19,867 bases of DNA from an uncultured Phycisphaerales bacterium (GTDB taxonomy: Bacteria > Planctomycetota > Phycisphaerae > WQYP01). The first letter of the stretch is position 1, and every line of letters begins with the position of its first letter. The DNA lies in the NCBI GenBank assembly GCA_903868035.1, contig CAIPTQ010000037.1, positions 1 to 19,867 on the forward strand, given 5' to 3'. The notes beneath the pieces were generated by a model. That model was not told the DNA's origin, searched no databases, and saw only the letters and a program-made list of their open reading frames with translations. Below are positions 16,948 to 19,867 of this stretch, piece by piece. Made by a program: the position numbers and the translations under genes.

Positions 16948-17073
16948 GAACCACGCGCGCCGGGTGTTGACCCAGCAGAACGCATTCCAGCCTCACCCGT
17001 TTTCTCCGGATTTTCGGGAACCGCCGGGCGTGTCATGCGTCTAATCCCCCGACTGCTTTATCGGAGGATTCAC
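16948..17073 (+). promoter_or_regulatory. Leader of the VWA gene with GGAGGA Shine-Dalgarno
   Basis: The 126-bp spacer ends with GGAGGA five bases before the ATG at 17074, which sets the start. An upstream in-frame ATG at 17035 has no such site and would spoil the signal peptide. TTGACC at 16967-16972 resembles a -35 element, but no matching -10 lies 16-18 bp downstream. Confidence 0.5.
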
Positions 17074-18267
17074 ATGAAACGCCTGTCACTTCTGGCGGCA
17101 TTGGTTCTCGCCGTCACTTCCGCCTCGCTTCCCGCCGCCGCGCCATCCGGCCCGGCCCCCGTCCCAGCCCCGCGCTTCGCGGAGCCTATTGCCAGCATGC
17201 CCATCGAAGTCTGCTTCGTCCTGGACACCACCGGCTCCATGGGCGGCCTGATCGCGGGGGCCAAGGTGAAAATCTGGTCCATTGCCAACAGCATCATCAA
17301 GGACAACCCCAAGTCGTCCCTCAAGATCGCCCTGATTCCCTACCGCGACCGCGGCGACGTGTACATCACCAAGGTCATCGACCTGACCGACGACCTCGAC
17401 AGCATGTATAAGGAACTCATGGCCTTCAAGGCCGACGGCGGCGGCGATGAGCCGGAATCCGTCAATCAGGCCCTGCAGGATGCCGTCGAAAAGGTGTCCT
17501 GGGGCGAGGGCGGCAAGAAGGAGACCATCCGGCTGGTCTTCCTTGTGGGCGACTCGCCGCCGCACATGGACTATCAGGACGACGTGAAGTACCCCGTCTC
17601 GCTGGAAAAAGCCGTCAAGAACAACATCATCGTGGACACGGTGCAGTGCGGAAGCAATACGCGAACCACGCCCATTTGGCAGGATATCGCGCGCCGGGGC
17701 GAGGGCGATTACCTGCAAATCTCCCAGACGGGCAACATGGTCGCCATCTCCGCCCCGCAGGACAAGAAGCTGGCCGAACTCGGCGGGGAACTCGCCAAGA
17801 CCGTGGTTCCCTACGGCAGTGCCGCCCAGCAGCGGGCCGTGGCCGACAAAAACGCCATGAACGGGGCGCCGGCATCCGAAGCCACCGCGGCGCGTCTGGT
17901 CTACAACAGCAGCGGCGTTGGCGGTCGCGGGGGCGGCGGCGGACAAGCCATCGGCGGCCGGGGCGACCTCGTGAACGACATGCAGTCCGCCAAGGATCTG
18001 GTCACCACGCTCAAGCCCGAGGAACTGCCCGACAACCTGAAATCCATGTCCCCCGAGGAGCGCCAGGCGTACCTTGACAAGCAACTCGCCCAGCGCAAGG
18101 CGGTCAATGACGAAATCGCCAAGGTCGCCGCGGAACGCGAGGCGTACATCAAGACCGAACTGGAAAAGGCCGCCGGCAAGGGCGATTCGTTTGACGCGCA
18201 GGTTACGCTGACCATCGGAAAGAATGCCGCCGCCGCCCGCAACGCCGCCGCGGCGCGGCAGAAGTAA
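17074..18267 (+). CDS. Secreted von Willebrand factor A (VWA) domain protein
   Basis: 397 residues. A Sec-type signal peptide (MKRLSLLAALVLAVTSASLPAAA) is followed by a Pro-rich stretch and a VWA domain from about 44 to 245. Its metal-binding MIDAS motif is FVLDTTGSM (D51, S55), with IPYRDRGD and VFLVGDSPPH later in the fold. DTTGSMGG is the version found in a branch of bacterial VWA proteins. A Gly/Arg linker (VGGRGGGGGQAIGGRG) connects to a charged, coiled-coil-prone tail (about 310-397) ending in Ala/Arg-rich sequence. It is probably periplasmic or extracellular and binds partner proteins in a metal-dependent way; the partner is unknown. No partner AAA+ ATPase (MoxR-type) lies nearby, unlike many VWA systems. 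Confidence 0.88.
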   Translation: MKRLSLLAALVLAVTSASLPAAAPSGPAPVPAPRFAEPIASMPIEVCFVLDTTGSMGGLIAGAKVKIWSIANSIIKDNPKSSLKIALIPYRDRGDVYITKVIDLTDDLDSMYKELMAFKADGGGDEPESVNQALQDAVEKVSWGEGGKKETIRLVFLVGDSPPHMDYQDDVKYPVSLEKAVKNNIIVDTVQCGSNTRTTPIWQDIARRGEGDYLQISQTGNMVAISAPQDKKLAELGGELAKTVVPYGSAAQQRAVADKNAMNGAPASEATAARLVYNSSGVGGRGGGGGQAIGGRGDLVNDMQSAKDLVTTLKPEELPDNLKSMSPEERQAYLDKQLAQRKAVNDEIAKVAAEREAYIKTELEKAAGKGDSFDAQVTLTIGKNAAAARNAAAARQK

Positions 18268-18297
18268 TAAAGGGTCATTCAGGGGCAGCAATCGAAG

Positions 18298-18325
18298 GCG
18301 GCTTTCTCGAGCCGGCCAAAGCCGC
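18298..18325. repeat. Perfect 8-bp inverted repeat between the VWA gene and tsaB
   Basis: GCGGCTTT (18298-18305) and AAAGCCGC (18318-18325) form a perfect 8-bp inverted repeat with a 12-base loop. It abuts the putative -10 hexamer of tsaB. It could be a VWA-gene terminator, though it lacks a T-tract, or an operator for a regulator of tsaB. Neither role is proven. Confidence 0.4.
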
Positions 18326-18331
18326 TACGCT
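18326..18331 (+). promoter_or_regulatory. Putative -10 hexamer (TACGCT) for tsaB, leaderless geometry
   Basis: TACGCT is followed by six bases and the ATG at 18338, which puts the predicted +1 at the start codon. No Shine-Dalgarno sequence lies upstream. The upstream inverted repeat touches its left edge. Confidence 0.45.
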
Positions 18332-18337
18332 ATCGGC

Positions 18338-19102
18338 ATGTCTGAGTCGCCCCGCATACTCGCTTTGGAAACATCCGGCCGCACGGGTTCGGTCGCCGTC
18401 GCCCAGGGGCCGGCGCTGCTGGCCACGCGCGAGTTGTCCTCCACGATGCGGCATGCCGTGGAGCTGATGCCGGCGATCCGCGACCTGACGCGCGAGCAAG
18501 GCTGGCGGCCCGAGCAGATCGAGCATCTTTATCTTTCACTGGGACCAGGAAGTTTCACGGGCTTGCGGATTGCGGTGGCCATTGCGCGGGCGCTGCATCA
18601 GGCCATCGGGTGCAAGCTCATCGGCGTTCCCTCCTTGGATGTCATCGCCCAAAACGCCCCGCAGGAGTTTGGGATTGTCATCCCGATCCTCGACGCCAAA
18701 CGCAACCAGGTCTTCGCCGCCCGCTACGAACGCGACGCCGCCGGCACGCTGCTCCAAACCGCCCCCGCCGCCCTCGTGGATCCTATGGCATTTCTCGACC
18801 AAGCCCTCGCCCGCGCCGAGGAATTGAAAGCCTCCCCCAATTCAGACTTCAGACTTCAGACTTCAGACTTCAAAATCGCCCTACTCGGCGAAGGCCTCAC
18901 CCACTTCCACCCCGCTCCATCCCCCATCATCGAACAACTCCCCCCCGCCCTCTGGCCCGGCACCGCCGCGACCGTCCATCGCCTCGGATACGCACTGGCA
19001 CAACAGGACCACTTCTCCGACCCCGTCACCTTACTGCCGCTGTACATCCGCCTGCCGGAAGCGGAAGAGGTCTACCGTAAAAAGCACGGGCTTCCCGTCT
19101 GA
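18338..19102 (+). CDS. tsaB: tRNA threonylcarbamoyladenosine biosynthesis protein TsaB
   Basis: A 254-residue ASKHA-fold protein that forms a complex with TsaD and TsaE to make t6A37 in tRNAs that read ANN codons. It begins SPRILALETSGRTGSVAV, and the family signature LYLSLGPGSFTGLRIAVAIARAL sits at about 66-88. The mature protein is slightly longer than E. coli TsaB (231 residues). A TTCAGAC tandem repeat adds a stretch SDFRLQTSDF near residues 168-177. The upstream in-frame ATG at 18224 would add 38 residues overlapping the VWA gene and is unlikely. Its partners (tsaD, tsaE) are not in this window. Confidence 0.93.
   Translation: MSESPRILALETSGRTGSVAVAQGPALLATRELSSTMRHAVELMPAIRDLTREQGWRPEQIEHLYLSLGPGSFTGLRIAVAIARALHQAIGCKLIGVPSLDVIAQNAPQEFGIVIPILDAKRNQVFAARYERDAAGTLLQTAPAALVDPMAFLDQALARAEELKASPNSDFRLQTSDFKIALLGEGLTHFHPAPSPIIEQLPPALWPGTAATVHRLGYALAQQDHFSDPVTLLPLYIRLPEAEEVYRKKHGLPV
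18841..18868. repeat. Heptanucleotide tandem repeat (TTCAGAC x4) inside tsaB
   Basis: Four perfect TTCAGAC units are followed by a near-match (TTCAAAA). Because 7 is not a multiple of 3, only steps of three units keep the frame; one such 21-bp period encodes a seven-residue unit. The codons are unlike the GC-rich surroundings, so the repeat looks like a late insertion or expansion. Confidence 0.8.
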
Positions 19103-19110
19103 GTTCATGC

Positions 19111-19116
19111 TACAAT
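19111..19116 (+). promoter_or_regulatory. Putative -10 hexamer (TACAAT) for the toxin-antitoxin operon, leaderless geometry
   Basis: TACAAT, six bases, then ATG at 19123. The predicted +1 is the A of the start codon and there is no Shine-Dalgarno sequence. No obvious -35 element is visible 16-18 bp upstream. Confidence 0.45.
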
Positions 19117-19122
19117 AGGGTC

Positions 19123-19383
19123 ATGAATACCGTACCCGAAAACAACCTCAGTACCCAATCACGAAGCCTTCTCGTGCAACTCAAGAAAGAAAAGACCACG
19201 CGCCTCACCGATCCCGCCGGCCGACCAACGGCCTATTTGGTTGCCGCCGACGCGTTCGACGGGCTTCAGTCCCGTCTCCATCTTTTGGAGGGAATCGCTC
19301 GTGGCGAAAAGGCCATCCGTGAGGGTCGAACTTTCACCCACGCGCAAGCCCGGAAGAAACTCGCACGATGGCTCAAAAAATAG
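19123..19383 (+). CDS. Type II antitoxin, Phd/YefM-like
   Basis: An 86-residue small protein. The N-terminal half (about 10-45, LSTQSRSLLVQLKKEKTTRLTDPAGRPTAYLVAADAFDGL) has the Phd/YefM pattern, where a short helix precedes a beta-hairpin ending in a YLV(a/s)xxxFexL-type motif. This fold would bind DNA and repress its own operon. The C-terminal part is charged and helical (ALLEGIARGEKAI-like segment through ARKKLARWLKK) and should wrap the toxin. It overlaps the toxin gene by 16 bp, which is typical of translational coupling in such modules. Confidence 0.82.
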   Translation: MNTVPENNLSTQSRSLLVQLKKEKTTRLTDPAGRPTAYLVAADAFDGLQSRLHLLEGIARGEKAIREGRTFTHAQARKKLARWLKK

Positions 19384-19685
19384 TCATTTGGACTGCTCCG
19401 GCTCTTGAAGATCTCGACGAGATTGGCGACTACATTGCGCTGGACAACCCCAGTGCCGCGGAAAAACTTATCCAGAGAATTTTTATTGCCGCCGAGCGCC
19501 TCCAACAATTTCCCAATCTGGGACGCAAAGTCCCCGAGCTACCCAGCCTGCCCTACCGTGAACTGATCATTTCTCCATGCCGCGTGATCTATCGCGTAGA
19601 ACGGGAGAAGGTGTTCATCGTCTTGGTAACACGCGCCGAGCGCTTGGTCGAAGAACACCGCTTATGGCGATGGAACGAAAATTAG
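19368..19685 (+). CDS. Type II toxin, RelE/ParE family
   Basis: A 105-residue protein of the RelE/ParE superfamily. VIWTAPALEDLDEIGDYIALDNPSAAEKLIQRI near the N-terminus is the classic pair of helices. A central FPNLGRKVPEL and a strand-rich C-terminus with YRELIISPCRVIYRVEREKVFIVLVTRAERL follow. ParE-like members poison DNA gyrase and RelE-like members cleave mRNA on the ribosome; the sequence fits ParE slightly better because of the LGR and YRVIYR-type motifs, but I cannot decide. The pair faces the convergent proB gene 32 bp away. Confidence 0.87.
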   Translation: MAQKIVIWTAPALEDLDEIGDYIALDNPSAAEKLIQRIFIAAERLQQFPNLGRKVPELPSLPYRELIISPCRVIYRVEREKVFIVLVTRAERLVEEHRLWRWNEN

Positions 19686-19717
19686 CCCCGCTCTGCATTC
19701 CGCCACGCATTCCGAAT
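19686..19717. other. Short spacer between convergent toxin and proB genes
   Basis: Thirty-two bases separate the two stop codons. They contain GCATTCCG twice, but no clear bidirectional terminator hairpin. Confidence 0.3.
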
Positions 19718-19867
19718 TTATGCTTCCACCACCAAATCATCCCGGTGGATCACCTCATCCCAATACGTCTCCATCTTCAGCAGCCGCGCGAACTCCCCGC
19801 TCTTATGCCCTTTGATCACCACCACTTCCGCCCGCGAATAATTACACAAGCCCCGCGCCACGGCCGC
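19718..19867 (-). CDS. proB: Glutamate 5-kinase C-terminus (PUA domain), partial
   Basis: The minus strand is open from the window edge to a TAA at 19720-19718, and 49 residues are visible. They begin AAVARGLCNYSRAEVVVIKG and end EVIHRDDLVVEA. ARGL-x-NYS-x-x-E and EVIHRDNLV are conserved in the PUA domain that closes many glutamate 5-kinases, the first enzyme of proline synthesis. The rest lies outside the window, so the kinase domain cannot be seen and a different PUA protein is possible. Confidence 0.72.
   Translation of the reverse strand, partial: AAVARGLCNYSRAEVVVIKGHKSGEFARLLKMETYWDEVIHRDDLVVEA

Noticed and set aside
1..19867. CRISPR arrays, insertion sequences, tRNA or rRNA genes
   Set aside because: I saw no spaced direct repeats of 25-40 bp, transposase motifs or cloverleaf-type tRNA sequence on either strand. 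The tandem repeats present have units of only 7-8 bp with no spacers.

Overview
This is a GC-rich bacterial chromosomal window with dense coding and no CRISPR array, insertion sequence, rRNA or tRNA that I can recognise. The gene content suggests a member of the Planctomycetes-Verrucomicrobia-Chlamydiae group, possibly a planctomycete. The pointers are a surface protein with a GDWSD-type beta-domain and C-terminal anchor, a SHOCT-like small membrane protein beside clpX, a very large polysaccharide glycosyltransferase, and housekeeping genes scattered rather than in classical operons. The assignment is an inference; no marker in the window settles it.

Left part, 1-7287, all on the minus strand. 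It holds a surface-anchored protein that runs off the left edge and carries an apparent frameshift near its start, then clpX, a small SHOCT-like membrane protein, an ArnT/PMT-type lipid-linked-sugar glycosyltransferase, a COG0523/CobW-type GTPase, a membrane/coiled-coil protein with a DUF2802-like tail, and a lipoprotein glutathione peroxidase. A compact divergent promoter region (7288-7376) separates this block from the next one.

Centre, 7377-15127, plus strand. Four genes overlap by 4-11 bp. Two form an ABC exporter of the Wzm/Wzt type, and the ATPase carries a C-terminal carbohydrate-binding-like domain. The third is a methyltransferase-GT2 fusion. The fourth is a 1229-residue protein with one GT4 and two GT2 domains. 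Together they look like a compact machine that assembles, modifies and exports a cell-surface glycan through the ABC-transporter-dependent pathway. A histidine phosphatase follows after 60 bp.

Right part, 15937-19867. It holds a zinc-ribbon membrane protein of unknown function, a secreted VWA-domain protein, tsaB (tRNA t6A synthesis), a Phd/YefM-RelE/ParE toxin-antitoxin pair, and on the minus strand the C-terminal end of what looks like proB (glutamate 5-kinase).

The most interesting pattern is not a gene. Four genes on both strands (2956, 6656, 18338, 19123) have a TAnnnT hexamer ending exactly 7 nt before the start codon, with no Shine-Dalgarno sequence. A fifth (7377) has it with 2 nt more. 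This predicts leaderless transcription for a set of genes here, while other genes (gpx, the zinc-ribbon gene, the VWA gene, the PMT-type gene) keep clear Shine-Dalgarno sequences. Three short-unit (7-8 bp) tandem repeats were also found, two of them inside genes.
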